Source of the DNA: Rhodococcus maanshanensis NBRC 100610
Lineage (GTDB): Bacteria > Actinomycetota > Actinomycetes > Mycobacteriales > Mycobacteriaceae
Direction of reading: 5' to 3'
NCBI RefSeq assembly: GCF_001894865.1
Contig: NZ_BCXA01000022.1
Location: forward strand, 30,132 to 94,131
Length of the DNA: 64,000 bases
Shown here: positions 38,501-50,040 of the stretch, piece by piece
Layout of the letters: each line of letters opens with the position of its first letter
Position numbering within the stretch: the stretch's first letter is position 1
Made by a program: the position numbers and the translations under genes
The notes under the pieces: model-generated
Told to the model about the DNA's origin: nothing
Databases searched by the model: none
What the model saw: only the letters and a program-made list of their open reading frames with translations

Positions 38501-38758
38501 ATGACCACCGCCGACTTCGCAACCACGCCGCACCGCAGCGCGCGCGGCCGTGGCGCCTCGGTGAATCTGGCGGGCACCGACTGGCCGCTGTACAAGCTCG
38601 AGGCGCTGGCCGCGGGCCTGCTGGCGTTCGTCGCCCTGCTCGTCATCACCCAGGCGATGCAGCCCGCCGTGCTGGTGGCCGCCGCCGTCACCGTGGTCGT
38701 CTGGTGGGCGCGCCGCCTGTACTGGGCCGGCGACCGGATCACGCGGACCGGGCGCTAG
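38501..38758 (+). CDS. Small membrane protein with two helices
   Basis: 85 residues. A 30-residue hydrophilic N-terminus is followed by two hydrophobic helices (about 35-53 and 55-70) with WWARRLYW at the membrane edge. No family was recognised. It overlaps the 3' end of the convergent tetR gene by 20 bases. The promoter is good (TTGGAC, 18 bases, TAACCT), and the ATG is 6 bases after it, consistent with a leaderless transcript. Confidence 0.7.
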   Translation: MTTADFATTPHRSARGRGASVNLAGTDWPLYKLEALAAGLLAFVALLVITQAMQPAVLVAAAVTVVVWWARRLYWAGDRITRTGR

Positions 38759-39590
38759 CCACCTCCTCCTGGGCCGAGCGCCTGCGCTCGATCCCGTCCA
38801 GCAGCACGTCGAGCCCGACCGAGAAGTTCTCGGTCGCCTCGTCCTCCAGATGCGGCGCCCGCCCGCCCTCCAGGAACGCGTCCCGCTCCTCCGCGGCGGC
38901 CTCGACCCCCAGCCGCACCAGCATCGGAAAACGTTCGGCGAAGTCCGGCGCGACCTGCTGCAGCAGTGCTGATCGCGTCGACCACCACTGCTCGTCCGAC
39001 ATCCCGGTCGCGTCGGCCGCCCGCCGCGAGTCGGCGACCGCCGCGGCGGCGCCGCGCACGAAGTGGAACAACGCACCGACGATGCGGCGCAGGACCCGGG
39101 CGGACAGTCCGGCCTCGAACAGGATCCGCACCAGCGCCTCGAGGACGGCCTGCTCGTCGGGCCCGAGCACCGGGCGCGCATAGGAGACCGCGAGCGTCCA
39201 GGGATGCCGAATGTAGAAGGCCCACAGGTCGCGGGCCCACGATGTGACGGCCGGCCGCCACCCCTCCGCGAGGTCGTAGTAGGTCGGCAGTTCACCGTGC
39301 GCCCGGTCGTACATCAGGTCAACCAACTCGGCCTTGCTCGGCACGTAGGTGTACAGCGCCATCGCCGTGCGGTCGAGCCGCGCGCCGACCGCACGCATCG
39401 ACAGCCCCGCCATCCCGGCCTCGTCCGCCACCTCGATCGCCGCCGCGACGATCTCGTCCACGGTCAGCGCGGGCCTCGGACCCGGTGCCGCTCCCACGCC
39501 CGGCGCCGACCTCGGGCCGCCTTGGCCCTGCGCGCGCCACAGCAGCGCCATCGATCGGGCTGCATCGCCCTGACCTGCAACTACACTCAC
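38739..39590 (-). CDS. TetR-family regulator with TetR_C-type ligand domain
   Basis: About 283 residues. After a Gly/Pro-rich 35-residue tail comes the HTH ([20 protein letters not shown], then [20 protein letters not shown]). The long C-terminal domain with [20 protein letters not shown] resembles TetR class regulators. The GTG at 39590 has AAGGAG 9 bases upstream; a TTG at 39599 and an ATG at 39551 are alternatives. Two palindromes in the 100 bases upstream are probable operators for autoregulation. Its target other than itself is unclear; the small convergent membrane gene is a candidate. Confidence 0.88.
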   Translation of the reverse strand: MSVVAGQGDAARSMALLWRAQGQGGPRSAPGVGAAPGPRPALTVDEIVAAAIEVADEAGMAGLSMRAVGARLDRTAMALYTYVPSKAELVDLMYDRAHGELPTYYDLAEGWRPAVTSWARDLWAFYIRHPWTLAVSYARPVLGPDEQAVLEALVRILFEAGLSARVLRRIVGALFHFVRGAAAAVADSRRAADATGMSDEQWWSTRSALLQQVAPDFAERFPMLVRLGVEAAAEERDAFLEGGRAPHLEDEATENFSVGLDVLLDGIERRRSAQEEVASARSA

Positions 39591-39602
39591 CGAGAACAAC
39601 TC

Positions 39603-39615
39603 CTTACGTGGTAAG
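39603..39615. promoter_or_regulatory. TetR operator 1
   Basis: CTTACGTGGTAAG is a 13-base palindrome directly upstream of the tetR gene at 38739-39590, overlapping its ribosome site. A related palindrome is centred 31 bases away, about three helical turns. Confidence 0.6.
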
Positions 39616-39633
39616 CAATTGCGGAATCATTCC

Positions 39634-39647
39634 CTTACTACGTAAAG
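39634..39647. promoter_or_regulatory. TetR operator 2
   Basis: CTTACTACGTAAAG has the core TTACGTAGTAA when read on the other strand, nearly the same as TTACGTGGTAA in operator 1. Both lie between dnaE and tetR on the minus strand, so autoregulation is the simplest reading. Confidence 0.58.
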
Positions 39648-39692
39648 GGGATGGATATCGGCACGCCACGCTGCGGCGCTCCCCGGTCCGGC

Positions 39693-42600
39693 TCAGCCGG
39701 CCAGGCAGCCCGGCCCGAGCAATGCCTTCAGGTCGCCCATCAATGCGGAGGACGGCTCCACCCGCAGGCTGTCGTCCAGCTTGAGGGTGGTGATCCGGTC
39801 GCCACTGATCAATCTCAGGTGCACGTCCGAGGTGCCGGGGTGCCTGGTCAGCACCTGCTTGAGCGCGCCGACCTTGTCCTCGGTGCACAGCCGCGTCGGC
39901 AGGCTCACGGCCACCGGCTTCGCCACCCCGACCGCGGAGAGGTCGGGCACCGCGAGGTCGTTGCCGATCAGCGACATCCGGTCGTCACGGATCGAGACCC
40001 TCGCCTTCACCAGCACGATGGCGTCTTCCGAGATGTCCATGCCGTAGACCGAGTAGGCCTGCGGGAAGAAGAGCACCTCGATACCGCCGACGAGGTCCTC
40101 GAGCTGGATGATGGCCCAGGTCAGACCGTTCTTGTTGATCCGCCGGTCCACCGAGGCGATGATGCCGCCGATGGTCACCTGGGCGCCGTCCTTGACCTCC
40201 CCCTCGAGGATCGAGGCGATCGAGGTGTCGGACTGCTGCCGGAGGATGTGCTCGACGCCGTTGAGCGGGTGGCCGGAGACGTAGAGCCCCAGCATCTCCC
40301 GCTCCAGCGCGAGGCGGTGCTTGGTCTCCCACTCCTCGTCGGGGATCCGGATCGCGAACACCGAGGCGAGCGAGTCGTCCCCGCCGCCGCCCGCATCGCC
40401 GAAGAGGTCGAACTGCCCGACCGCCTCGGCCTTCTTGGTGCCCAGCACCGACTCGATGGCGTCGGTGTGGACCAGGAACAACCCCTTGCGCGGGTGCTCG
40501 AGCGAATCGAAGGCACCCGCCTTGATCAGCGACTCGGTGACCTTCTTGTTGCAGGCGACCACATCGATCTTGTTGAGGTAGTCGGAGAAATCGGTGAACT
40601 TCGACTTCTCCGTGCGCGCCTTGATGATCGAGGCCACCACGTTCGCGCCGACGTTGCGCACCGCGCCCATGCCGAAGCGGATGTCGCTGCCGACCGAGGC
40701 GAAGTTGACCTCCGACTCGTTGACGTCCGGCGGCAGCACCGTGATGCCCATCTTCCGGCAGTCGGCCAGGTAGATCGCGGACTTGTCCTTGTCGTCGCCC
40801 ACCGAGGTGAGCAGGCCCGCCATGTACTCGGCCGGGTAGTTGGCCTTGAGGTACGCCGTCCAGTAGGAGACGAGGCCGTAGCCCGCGGAGTGCGACTTGT
40901 TGAACGCGTACCCGGCGAAGGGCAGCACCGTGTCCCACAGCGCCTTGATGGCTTTCGCGCCGAAGCCGTTGGCCAGCATGCCCGCCTCGAAGCCCTCGAA
41001 CTCGGCCTCGAGCACCGACTGCTTCTTCTTGCCCATGGCGCGGCGCAGGATGTCTGCTCGACCCAGTGAGTAGCCGGCCACCTTCTGGGCCAGCTGCATG
41101 ATCTGCTCCTGATAGATGATCAGGCCGTAGGTCTCCGAGAGGATGTCCTTGAGCGGCTCCTCCAGCTCGGGGTGAATCGGGCTGACCTCCTCGAGCGCGT
41201 TCTTGCGCTTGGCGTAGGAGGTGTGCGCGTTCATGCCCATCGGGCCGGGACGGTAGAGGGCGAGCGCGGCGACGATGTCGCCGAATCCGGTCGGCTGCAT
41301 CAGCTTCAGCAGCTCCCGCATGCCGCCGCCGTCGAGCTGGAACACCCCGAGGGTGTCGCCGCGAGAGAGCAGCTCGTAGGTCGCCGGATCATCCATCGGG
41401 ATGGTGTCCAGGTCGAGGTCGATGCCCCGGTTCGCCTTGATGTTCTCGAGCGCGTCACCGATGACCGTCAGGTTCCGCAGACCGAGGAAGTCCATCTTGA
41501 GCAGGCCGATGTCCTCACACGACGGGTAGTCCCAGCCGGTGATGATGGCGCCGTCCTGCGCGCGCTTCCACACGGGGATCGCGTCGGTGAGCGGCTCGGA
41601 CGACATGATCACCGCGCAGGCGTGCACGCCTGCGTTGCGGATCAGGCCCTCGAGCCCCTTCGCGGTCTGGTAGATCTTCGCGACGTCCGGGTTGGAGTCG
41701 ATCAGCGCCCTGACCTCGGCGGCCTCCTTGTAGCGCTCGTGCTCGGGGTCGGTGATGCCGGAGACCGAGATGTCCTTGGCCATGATCGGCGGCGGCAGCG
41801 CCTTGGTGATCTGATCGGCGATGGCGAAACCGGGCTGGCCGAACTGGACGCGGGCCGAGTCCTTGATCGCGGCCTTCGTCTTGATGGTGCCGAACGTGAT
41901 GACCTGGGCCACCCGATCGCTGCCCCACTTGTCGGTGGCGTAGCGGACCATCTCACCGCGGCGGCGATCATCGAAGTCGATGTCGATATCGGGCATCGAG
42001 ACGCGCTCGGGGTTGAGGAACCGCTCGAACAGCAGTCCGTACGGGATCGGGTCGATGTTGGTGATGCCCATCGCGTAGGCGACGAGCGAGCCTGCCGCGG
42101 AACCTCGGCCGGGGCCGACCCGGATGCCGACGTCCTTGGCGTGGTTGATCAGGTCGCCGACGACGAGGAAGTAGGCCGGGAAACCCATCTCGTTGATGAC
42201 GTCGATCTCGTAGTCGGCCCGGACCAGGTACTCCTGCGGCGGACCACCGGGGAAACGGCGGTCGAGGCCGGCCAGCACCTCCTTGCGCAGCCAGCTGGCC
42301 TGGGTCTCACCGTCGGGCACCGGGAAGATCGGCATCCGGTCGCGGTGCTTCCAGACCTCGTCGTAGGGCTGGATCCGCTCGGCGATCAGCAGCGTCGAAT
42401 CGCAGGCGCCTGGGACCTCGTCGTCCCAGATCGCGCGCATCTCCTCGGCCGACTTGAGGTAGTAGCCGTCGCCGTCGAACTTGAACCGGGCCGGGTCGCT
42501 GAGCGTCTTGCCGGTCTGGATGCAGAGCAGCGCCTCGTGGTTCTCGGCGGCGTCCTTGGTGACGTAGTGACAGTCGTTCGTCGCGAGCGGCGGGATGCCC

Positions 42601-43235
42601 AGCTTGCGTCCGATGTCGAGCAGGCCCTCGCGCACCCGGCGCTCGATGGACAGCCCGTGGTCCATCAGCTCGAGGAAGAAGTTGTCCTTGCCCCAGATCT
42701 CCTGCCACTTCGCGGCGGCCTCGAGGGCCTCGCGATCGTGGCCGAGGCGGAGCCTGGTCTGCACCTCGCCGGAGGGGCAGCCGGTGGTCGCGATGATCCC
42801 CTCGTGGTGCTCGGCGATGATCTCCTCGTCCATCCGGGCCCACTTGCCGAGCTGGCCCTCGATCGAGGCGCGGGAGGAGAGCTTGAACAGGTTCCTGACG
42901 CCGGTCGCGTTCTCGGCGACCATCGTCATGTGGGTGTAGGCACCGCTACCGGAGACGTCATCGGACTTCTGACTGCGGTCGCCCCACAGGACGCGCTTGG
43001 TTTTGAACCGGGACTCCGGCGCGATGTACGCCTCGATGCCGATGATCGGCGTGATGTCGTGCTTCTTCGCCTCGTTGTAGAACTCGCTGGCACCGAACAT
43101 GTTGCCGTGGTCGGTCATTCCGACCGCGGTCATCCCCAGCCGCTGGGCTTCCTTGAAGAGCGGACCGACCTTGGCCGCACCATCGAGCATCGAATACTCG
43201 GTGTGATTGTGCAGATGAACGAACGAGTCAGCCAC
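39693..43235 (-). CDS. dnaE: DNA polymerase III alpha subunit
   Basis: A 1180-residue replicative polymerase (DnaE1 type). An N-terminal PHP domain starts [13 protein letters not shown]. The catalytic aspartates are in PDIDIDFDD (about 415-423), and the finger segment includes [12 protein letters not shown] (about 580). A C-terminal OB fold follows ([15 protein letters not shown], about 1010-1030). The GTG start has AGAGAGG 5 bases upstream. The intact PHP and full length indicate the essential replicase rather than the mutagenic DnaE2. The 206-base gap upstream is a divergent promoter region with the esterase at 43442. Confidence 0.97.
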   Translation of the reverse strand: MADSFVHLHNHTEYSMLDGAAKVGPLFKEAQRLGMTAVGMTDHGNMFGASEFYNEAKKHDITPIIGIEAYIAPESRFKTKRVLWGDRSQKSDDVSGSGAYTHMTMVAENATGVRNLFKLSSRASIEGQLGKWARMDEEIIAEHHEGIIATTGCPSGEVQTRLRLGHDREALEAAAKWQEIWGKDNFFLELMDHGLSIERRVREGLLDIGRKLGIPPLATNDCHYVTKDAAENHEALLCIQTGKTLSDPARFKFDGDGYYLKSAEEMRAIWDDEVPGACDSTLLIAERIQPYDEVWKHRDRMPIFPVPDGETQASWLRKEVLAGLDRRFPGGPPQEYLVRADYEIDVINEMGFPAYFLVVGDLINHAKDVGIRVGPGRGSAAGSLVAYAMGITNIDPIPYGLLFERFLNPERVSMPDIDIDFDDRRRGEMVRYATDKWGSDRVAQVITFGTIKTKAAIKDSARVQFGQPGFAIADQITKALPPPIMAKDISVSGITDPEHERYKEAAEVRALIDSNPDVAKIYQTAKGLEGLIRNAGVHACAVIMSSEPLTDAIPVWKRAQDGAIITGWDYPSCEDIGLLKMDFLGLRNLTVIGDALENIKANRGIDLDLDTIPMDDPATYELLSRGDTLGVFQLDGGGMRELLKLMQPTGFGDIVAALALYRPGPMGMNAHTSYAKRKNALEEVSPIHPELEEPLKDILSETYGLIIYQEQIMQLAQKVAGYSLGRADILRRAMGKKKQSVLEAEFEGFEAGMLANGFGAKAIKALWDTVLPFAGYAFNKSHSAGYGLVSYWTAYLKANYPAEYMAGLLTSVGDDKDKSAIYLADCRKMGITVLPPDVNESEVNFASVGSDIRFGMGAVRNVGANVVASIIKARTEKSKFTDFSDYLNKIDVVACNKKVTESLIKAGAFDSLEHPRKGLFLVHTDAIESVLGTKKAEAVGQFDLFGDAGGGGDDSLASVFAIRIPDEEWETKHRLALEREMLGLYVSGHPLNGVEHILRQQSDTSIASILEGEVKDGAQVTIGGIIASVDRRINKNGLTWAIIQLEDLVGGIEVLFFPQAYSVYGMDISEDAIVLVKARVSIRDDRMSLIGNDLAVPDLSAVGVAKPVAVSLPTRLCTEDKVGALKQVLTRHPGTSDVHLRLISGDRITTLKLDDSLRVEPSSALMGDLKALLGPGCLAG

Positions 43236-43441
43236 GCGCGCCTCTCTAGCTCTGGAAGGACTTGGAGCGCCCCGATGCTTCCGGCGCCCTCATCACTAGC
43301 GAACCGAGTGTAGGCGCTGGGGCCGACAGCGTCGGTCACCCGCGCCGGGGCCGAGCGCGACGAGCGGTGTGTTAACCACGACCCTCGGCCGCGATCGGCG
43401 ATACTGACGACGGCGCACCCGAGCACCGCCGAGGAGGGTCT

Positions 43442-44497
43442 GTGACCACCGACACCGCGAGCGAATCACCCTCCGCCGGCGCGGTGCCCCGCTCGCGATG
43501 GCGGCGGCGGATCCTCTGGGTCGTCGGCATCCTCGTCGCCCTCGTCCTGGCCGCGGTCCTCGCCTTCACCGTCACCCCGTGGCCCGGCAGCATGGTCGTC
43601 CGCTTCGTGTTCGACCGCGGCGCGGCGAAGACCACCAGTGCCCTCGAGAAGCACGCCCCGCAGGGCATCGCCTCGATCACCGATCAGCAGTACCGCGACG
43701 GCGACCCCGACGCCCTGCTCGACGTCTATTTCCCCGAGTCGACGACGGCGCCTTTGCCGGCGGTGATCTGGACCCACGGGGGCGCCTGGATCTCCGGCGA
43801 CAAGTCGCATTACTCCCCCTACTACCAACTGCTCGCGGAGCGGGGGTTCACGGTCGTCTCCCTCGACTACTCGCTTGGACCGGAGCACACCTATCCGACC
43901 GCGGTGCACCAGCTCAACGACGCGCACGCCTATGTCCTCGCGAACGCCGAGCGCCTGCACGTCGATCCGACCCGCATCGTGCTCGCGGGCGACTCGGCAG
44001 GAGCGCAGCTCTCCAGCCAGCTGGCCGCCCTCGTCACCGATCCCGGGTACGCGCGCGAACTCGACATCGCTCCCGCGCTGCGCCCCGAGCAGCTGCGCGG
44101 GGTCGTGCTCAACTGCGGGATCTACGAGGTCGACAAGATGGCGGGCGGGTCCGGCATCGTCGGCTGGGGCGCGAACCAGGCGCTGTGGGCCTACACCGGC
44201 AGCCGCGACTTCGAGGACTCGACGGCAGTCGAGCAGATGTCGACGATGCGCCACGTCACGGCGCAGTTCCCGCCCACCTACATCAGCGGCGGTAACGGGG
44301 ATCCGCTGACCGACGAGCAGTCCAAGCCGCTGGCGACCGAGCTCGGTGGGCTCGGCGTCGAGGTCACCACGCTGTTCTATCCCGAGGACCACGAGCCGGC
44401 GCTGCCGCACGAGTACCAGTTCGACCTGGACAACGAGGACGGTGAGCGTGCGCTGGAGCGGACCGTCGAGTTCCTGAAGGCGCACACCGCGCCGTGA
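43442..44497 (+). CDS. Membrane-anchored alpha/beta hydrolase
   Basis: A 351-residue esterase/lipase-like enzyme. An N-terminal transmembrane anchor (about 24-46, after RSRWRRR) places the catalytic domain outside the membrane. The oxyanion motif is HGGAW, the nucleophile Ser is in AGDSAGAQ (about 183), and the acid and base are probably the Asp in GNGDPLTD and the His in YPEDHEPALPHEY. The GTG start follows GGAGGG. It converges on rarD with a 3-base gap. The substrate is unknown. Confidence 0.9.
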   Translation: MTTDTASESPSAGAVPRSRWRRRILWVVGILVALVLAAVLAFTVTPWPGSMVVRFVFDRGAAKTTSALEKHAPQGIASITDQQYRDGDPDALLDVYFPESTTAPLPAVIWTHGGAWISGDKSHYSPYYQLLAERGFTVVSLDYSLGPEHTYPTAVHQLNDAHAYVLANAERLHVDPTRIVLAGDSAGAQLSSQLAALVTDPGYARELDIAPALRPEQLRGVVLNCGIYEVDKMAGGSGIVGWGANQALWAYTGSRDFEDSTAVEQMSTMRHVTAQFPPTYISGGNGDPLTDEQSKPLATELGGLGVEVTTLFYPEDHEPALPHEYQFDLDNEDGERALERTVEFLKAHTAP

Positions 44498-44500
44498 CGG

Positions 44501-45415
44501 TCAGCGCGCCGGGATCAGGACCTCGCGGCGGGACCGACGCACCCGGCGAACCGCGTCGGTGGTGAAGATCAACAGCGCCAGCCAGATCAGCGCGAATCCA
44601 GCCCACCGCGTGCCGGGCATGTCCTCGTGCAGCACCGCGACCCCCCACAGCATCTGCAGCGACGGGGTCAGGTACTGGATGATCCCGAGGGCCACCAGCG
44701 GCACCCGCTTGGCGGCGGCACCGAACAGCAGCAGGGGCACCGCCGTCACCACGCCCGCGGCCATCAGGAGCACCGTGTGGCCGGCGCCCTTGCCGACGAA
44801 CGTGCCCGTCCCGGTGACGGAGAGGAAGACCAGATACCCGATCGCGAACGGCGCCGTCACGACGCCCTCGGCGGTGAGGCTGGTCACCGGGTCGAGCGGG
44901 ACCACCTTCTTGAGCAGCGCGTAGGCACCGAAGCTCAGAGCCAGGACGAGGGCGATCCACGGCGGCCTGCCGTAGTCGAGGGTGAGCACCAGCACCGCGA
45001 CCGCCGCGAGCGCCAGCGCGGCCGCCTGCCACCGGTTGACCCGCTCCCGGAAGACGATCATCCCGAGCAGCACGCTGACCAGTGGATTGACGAAGTACCC
45101 GAGCGCGGTCTCGACCACCCGCCCCGACAGGACGCCGTAGATGTAGGTGCCCCAGTTGACCGAGATCATCAGCGCGGCCCCCGCCACGATCACCGTGGCC
45201 TTCGGGGTGAGGGTGCGCAGTCGCGACAGTCTGTGCAGCAGCGCGCCGATCATCAGCATCACCAGCAGGGTCCACAACATGCGGTGCGCGAGGATCTCGA
45301 CCGCACCGGCCGGGGCGAGCAGCCCGAAGAAGATCGGGAACATCCCCCACATCAGGTGCGCCCCGACGGCCGCCGCGACCCCGAGTTCGCTCTCCGATCT
45401 GGGCGAGGGGCTCAC
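44501..45415 (-). CDS. rarD: EamA/DMT-family transporter, RarD-like
   Basis: A 304-residue inner-membrane protein with about ten hydrophobic helices in two EamA repeats. The start GVAAAVGAHLMWGMFPIFFG and the YGVLSGRVVETALGYFVNPL block are RarD hallmarks. Its transported molecule is not established. The GTG start overlaps the stop of the upstream gene as GTGA. It is the last of the run lspA, rluD, hypothetical, rarD. Confidence 0.88.
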   Translation of the reverse strand: MSPSPRSESELGVAAAVGAHLMWGMFPIFFGLLAPAGAVEILAHRMLWTLLVMLMIGALLHRLSRLRTLTPKATVIVAGAALMISVNWGTYIYGVLSGRVVETALGYFVNPLVSVLLGMIVFRERVNRWQAAALALAAVAVLVLTLDYGRPPWIALVLALSFGAYALLKKVVPLDPVTSLTAEGVVTAPFAIGYLVFLSVTGTGTFVGKGAGHTVLLMAAGVVTAVPLLLFGAAAKRVPLVALGIIQYLTPSLQMLWGVAVLHEDMPGTRWAGFALIWLALLIFTTDAVRRVRRSRREVLIPAR

Positions 45416-46063
45416 CGCGCCGGAACCTCACCGTCGTCAGGGCCGGGCCGCACCACGTCGACGTGTTCGGGCAGCAACGGGACCACCGCGAACCGGCCGT
45501 GGACGGCGTCCGCAGGCAGCGCCTCGACCGCCCGGACGCCCGGCCTGGACGCCAGGGCGCGGAGTTGCGCGAGGTCGCCGCGCACGGTCATCCCGACCAC
45601 GCAGGCGCACCCGTCCGCCAGGCGCCCGGCCGACACAGCATCGATGCGGGCCTGCCGATCCCACTCCCCCGCCGAGCCCTGCAATCGGCCGGCCGCGACC
45701 AGCGGGGACCGGCGCACCGCCGCCTCGTCCCCGGGCACGTCCACGACGATCAGCTGCGTCTGTACCCGTTCGATCGGCACCCGGAACAACACCTGCGAGA
45801 TCCGGACGCCGCCTGCCAGGCGGTACGCCTGATCCACTGTCGCCTCGGGGCCGAGCGAGACCAGCGCCCAGTGCTGATCGGTGTCGGACCCGGCGACCGA
45901 GTCGGCCGCTCGATCGAGGTACTCCGCGACGACCTCGCCGGTGTCGGGGCCGAGCCGGTCGGTCGCGATCGGCGTCGGCCGTGGCGGGTTGGCGAGGCCG
46001 AGCACCACGACCAGCACCGCCAGGGCGAGAGCGCAGCAGATCGCCGCGACCGCCCCGGCCCGG

Positions 46064-46071
<8 letters not shown>
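45412..46071 (-). CDS. Membrane-anchored protein of unknown function
   Basis: 219 residues. A single N-terminal hydrophobic segment (about 7-27) is followed by a soluble, probably extracytoplasmic domain with two cysteines close together (DGCACVVGM). I recognise no family. The GTG overlaps the rluD stop by 8 bases, and rarD overlaps its own stop, so it is translated with both. Coupling to lspA suggests an envelope role, but this is only context. Confidence 0.72.
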
Positions 46072-46986
<915 letters not shown>

Positions 46987-46990
<4 letters not shown>

Positions 46991-47610
46991 GCGCCCGCCG
47001 CCTTACCGGCATCGGCGCCCGAGCGCTCCGCGGCCTCGGACTTCGAGCCCACCCTTGTCCCGTCCGGTTCGAACCCGAACAGGGTGAGCGCGACCAGCAG
47101 GATGGCGCCGCAGACGATCGCCGAGTCCGCGACGTTGAACACCGGCCACCAGCCGACGGACACGAAGTCGACGACGTGGCCCTGCAGCGGGCCAGGGGAA
47201 CGGAAGATCCGGTCGATCAGGTTGCCGAGCGCGCCGCCGAGCACCAGGCCGAGGCCGAGCGCCCACCACGGCGACCGCAGCGTCCGGCCGATCTTGATGA
47301 CGCCGATCACCACGCCGATCGCGACCAGGGTCAGCACCCAGGTCATCCCGGTGGCCATCGAGAAAGCGGCACCGGGGTTGCGGACCAGGGTCAGCGTCAC
47401 CACGTCGCCGATCAGGCTGATCGGGTCACCGGGCTTGATGTGCCGCACCGCGAGGATCTTGGTCACCAGGTCCAGTCCCAGGATCAGCGCCGCGATCGCG
47501 ACCAGCATCGGCATCCTCAGTGGCGCCTGCGCGGCTGCCACCTCGGTTCCACCTCCCGTTGCCTCGTTCGCCCCGGCGTCGGGGTTCTCCGCATTTTCCG
47601 CTTCACTCAC
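46987..47610 (-). CDS. lspA: Lipoprotein signal peptidase (SPase II)
   Basis: A 207-residue membrane aspartyl protease that cleaves prolipoproteins before the lipidated cysteine. It has four hydrophobic segments. The catalytic Asp residues are in GNLIDRIF (about 132) and FNVADSAI (about 163), and [11 protein letters not shown] is a conserved block. The N-terminus carries a 25-residue acidic extension and the C-terminus a charged tail ([15 protein letters not shown]). GTG at 47610. It is divergent from a lipoprotein gene 66 bases away and leads the lspA-rluD run. Confidence 0.94.
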
Positions 47611-47664
47611 CCCGCCATCATCCCTTACCGCGGCACGCCGGGCCCCACCACACCCAACCGTGGC

Positions 47665-47670
47665 TAACCT
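47665..47670 (+). promoter_or_regulatory. -10 hexamer for leaderless lipoprotein gene
   Basis: TAACCT lies exactly 6 bases before the GTG at 47677, with no ribosome site. It is the same hexamer as at 38489. Confidence 0.55.
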
Positions 47671-47676
47671 GGTCGG

Positions 47677-48606
47677 GTGCCTGTGTTCTCTGGACGGACC
47701 GCCCTGGTCGCCGCAACCCTCGCCCTCACCTCTCTGGTCTCCGCGTGCGGGTCCGGCGGCGATGCCGCCCCTACCGACGTGGCCACCGCGTCCGCGACCG
47801 AGGTCACCGTCCCGGTCTCGGCGGTCACGGCCACCGTCCTCGACCCTGGCGCCGAGCCGCGCCAGCGGGTCACCGTGCACCCGCCGAACGGTTCCGAGCA
47901 GCACGCCACGCTGACCACCAGTTCGCAGGTCTACCAGCAGATCGACGATCAGCCGCAGCAGGACTTCTCGACCCCGGAGCTGCGCACCCCGCTCACCGCC
48001 ACCGTGCGCGGCGAGCAGTCCGATCCGGCGGTCCAGGTGGACCTGACCCTCGGCTCGATCGGCACCCCGGATCCGCGGCTGTCCGACGCGCTCAAGGAGT
48101 CGGAGGGGTCGAGCGCGGGCCTCACCGTCACGCCGACCGGGGCCATCACCTCGCTCCGGATCACGCCCGACCCCGAGTCGAGGGACATCGCGCGTTCCGC
48201 CGTGGAGCAGGCCTTCTACCAGTCCGTCTATCGCACGGTCTCGTTCCCGGACGCGGAGATCGGGATCGGGGCGGTCTGGACCCTCAGGCAGCAGGTCATG
48301 AGCGGGATCGCGCTCGACCAGGTGACGACCGCGACCCTGCGTGAGCGGGACGGGGACCGGCTCACCGTCGACGTCTCGGTCACACAGACGCCCGAGTCGC
48401 CCGTGTGGGATCTGCCGGACAAGTCGAGCCGGCTCAACATCGACACATACGTCATGACGGGCACCGGCACCATGGTCGTCGACCTGAATCAGCCGCTGCC
48501 CGTCGGCGGGGACGTCACGGTCGGCGGTCACCAGAGCTACCGCGACCCGAACGGCACCACGACGCTTCGGCAGACCATCACCAACCGCGTGCAGTGGGCG
48601 GGCTGA
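47677..48606 (+). CDS. Putative lipoprotein of unknown function
   Basis: 309 residues. A signal peptide ends in the lipobox LVSAC (Cys about 24), so it is anchored to the outer face of the membrane. The rest is a Thr/Val-rich beta-type domain without motifs I recognise. It is read from a leaderless-type promoter and followed directly by a second lipoprotein gene (TGATG overlap). Its upstream neighbour in the opposite direction is lspA, which would process it. Confidence 0.82.
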   Translation: MPVFSGRTALVAATLALTSLVSACGSGGDAAPTDVATASATEVTVPVSAVTATVLDPGAEPRQRVTVHPPNGSEQHATLTTSSQVYQQIDDQPQQDFSTPELRTPLTATVRGEQSDPAVQVDLTLGSIGTPDPRLSDALKESEGSSAGLTVTPTGAITSLRITPDPESRDIARSAVEQAFYQSVYRTVSFPDAEIGIGAVWTLRQQVMSGIALDQVTTATLRERDGDRLTVDVSVTQTPESPVWDLPDKSSRLNIDTYVMTGTGTMVVDLNQPLPVGGDVTVGGHQSYRDPNGTTTLRQTITNRVQWAG

Positions 48607-49346
48607 TGCGCGCCGCGCGCGCCCTCGTCTGCGCGACGGTCGCACTGCCTCTGCTGGCCGGCTGTGCCGGGTCCGACGGTGGGGAGTCACCCACCTCGTT
48701 GCCCCCACTGCCAGCAAAGGTCACCGCCTCGGCGACGGCAGGGGCGGGCCCGATCACCGACCCGGCCCGACTGAAGGCGGCCCTGCTCACCACCGCCGAC
48801 CTACCGACCGGCTTTGCGCCCCTTGCGGATCCGGTGCAGGACCTGGGCCTGCCGCCCGCTCCCGAGTACGACGCAGCCGACCGGTCGAGCACCGATCCGC
48901 AGGCGTGCGCGGCCGTGCTGCGCGAGGTGGCAGACCAGGCGCCCGGTTCGGCGGCGCGCGCGGTGGCGCGATTCGGCGGGCCCGAATTCACCAGCATCGA
49001 CATCGACGCCGCGAGCTACCCTGACGGCGGCGCCGCGGCGGCGCTGAACCGCGTCCAGGACACCCTCTCCGGGTGCACCGAGTACCGGGGCACGGACGCC
49101 GACGGTTTCGAGGTGCAGTACCGCCTCGGCGGCCTCGATCAGCCCGCGGTTGGCGACGCATCGGTCGCGGTCCGGCTGCTGACGTCCAGCGACGGGGTGA
49201 CGATGACTTCGGACGTGATCATCGCCCAGGTCGGCTCGACCCTCGTGCAGCTCGTGGCCTCCGGCCAGCAGCCGATCGGCCAGGACCTGCTCACACGGCT
49301 GGCACGCACCGCGGCGGACCGGGTCGGCGCGGCCGCTCCCGTCTGA
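48606..49346 (+). CDS. Putative lipoprotein, second of the pair
   Basis: 246 residues. A signal peptide with the lipobox LLAGC (Cys about 20) is followed by a Ser/Pro/Thr spacer and a compact domain with [14 protein letters not shown]. Two cysteines (in DPQACAAVL and LSGCTEYRG) may form a disulfide. The pattern resembles extracellular sensor-type domains of mycobacterial lipoproteins, but no family is certain. Its ATG shares one base with the stop of the previous gene. A convergent hairpin terminator follows. Confidence 0.85.
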   Translation: MRAARALVCATVALPLLAGCAGSDGGESPTSLPPLPAKVTASATAGAGPITDPARLKAALLTTADLPTGFAPLADPVQDLGLPPAPEYDAADRSSTDPQACAAVLREVADQAPGSAARAVARFGGPEFTSIDIDAASYPDGGAAAALNRVQDTLSGCTEYRGTDADGFEVQYRLGGLDQPAVGDASVAVRLLTSSDGVTMTSDVIIAQVGSTLVQLVASGQQPIGQDLLTRLARTAADRVGAAAPV

Positions 49347-49351
49347 AACGC

Positions 49352-49389
49352 CGAATGCCGGCACCCCTTGCGGGGCACCGGCATTCGGT
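49352..49389. terminator. Bidirectional terminator between lipoprotein genes
   Basis: Arms CCGAATGCCGG (49352-49362) and CCGGCATTCGG (49379-49389) with further inner pairing (CACCCC with GGGGCA) form a long stem between genes converging from 49346 and 49407. Confidence 0.82.
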
Positions 49390-49406
49390 CGGGTTCGTGC
49401 TGAGCG

Positions 49407-49898
49407 TCAGACGCAGGCAGGCGAGGTGAGGTTCGCCAGCTTGACGATGTTGCAGGCGTACTCCTTCGACAGCTTCCACTGGCCGTTCTCGACCACGAAG
49501 CCGGCGGTGCCGGCGCTGACCTGGCCGCCGATGTCCATGTTGACGGTGGCGGTGAGGGTGCCGTCGCCGTTGTCCAGGATCGGGTCGACGACGGTGACGG
49601 TGGCGTTGGACTGCTTGGCGGCCGCGGCCACCGCGTCGAACAGGCCCGGGTCCGACTCGCCGTCCTGGACGAGGGTGACCTTCTCGGCGGCCGGGGTGGC
49701 CGGGTCGAGGCCCTTGACCAGCATCGCGTTCAGCTCGGCCGCGGAGGGCGCGGCCGGGTAGTTGAGTTCCTCGGCGGCGGTGGTGCTGGCGCTGGCCTTG
49801 GTGGTGGAGGGCGTGGCTTCCTTTGTGTCGTCACCACAGGCGGCGAGCGAGAGGGCGGCCGCCACGGCGACACCGGCGATGAGGGTCTTGCGGAGCAT
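49407..49898 (-). CDS. MTB12/CFP-2-like lipoprotein
   Basis: 163 residues. A signal peptide ends in the lipobox SLAAC (Cys about 21). A Thr/Ser/Ala spacer is followed by a domain that parallels the low-molecular-weight antigen MTB12 of mycobacteria (PSAAELNAMLVKGLDPATPA, then EKVTLVQDG and VVENGQWKLSKEYAC). Two Cys near the end (YACN, SPACV) may pair. The ATG at 49898 has AAGGAAA 9 bases upstream; a TTG directly before it is less likely. Its role in the envelope is unknown. Confidence 0.82.
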   Translation of the reverse strand: MLRKTLIAGVAVAAALSLAACGDDTKEATPSTTKASASTTAAEELNYPAAPSAAELNAMLVKGLDPATPAAEKVTLVQDGESDPGLFDAVAAAAKQSNATVTVVDPILDNGDGTLTATVNMDIGGQVSAGTAGFVVENGQWKLSKEYACNIVKLANLTSPACV

Positions 49899-50022
49899 CA
49901 ATGCTTTTCCTTTTCTCGGGTGAACATGTTCTCGGTGCTCGTTTGTGGTCAGAGCGATTCAGCGGTTGCGTCCACTATGGCATCCACCGAAGTCTGTCTG
50001 TGACAGTAGTCAACACCATAAA

Positions 50023-50040
50023 AATAAGGTGATCCTTAAT
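50023..50040. promoter_or_regulatory. A/T-rich dyad upstream of the MTB12-like gene
   Basis: AATAAGG-TGAT-CCTTAAT (one mismatch between arms) overlaps the end of dinB. A second dyad, CTGTC-TGT-GACAG (49994-50006), lies closer to the lipoprotein gene. Both are in its 137-base upstream region, which is A/T-rich for this genome. They could be a metal- or stress-responsive operator; no regulator is identified. Confidence 0.35.
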
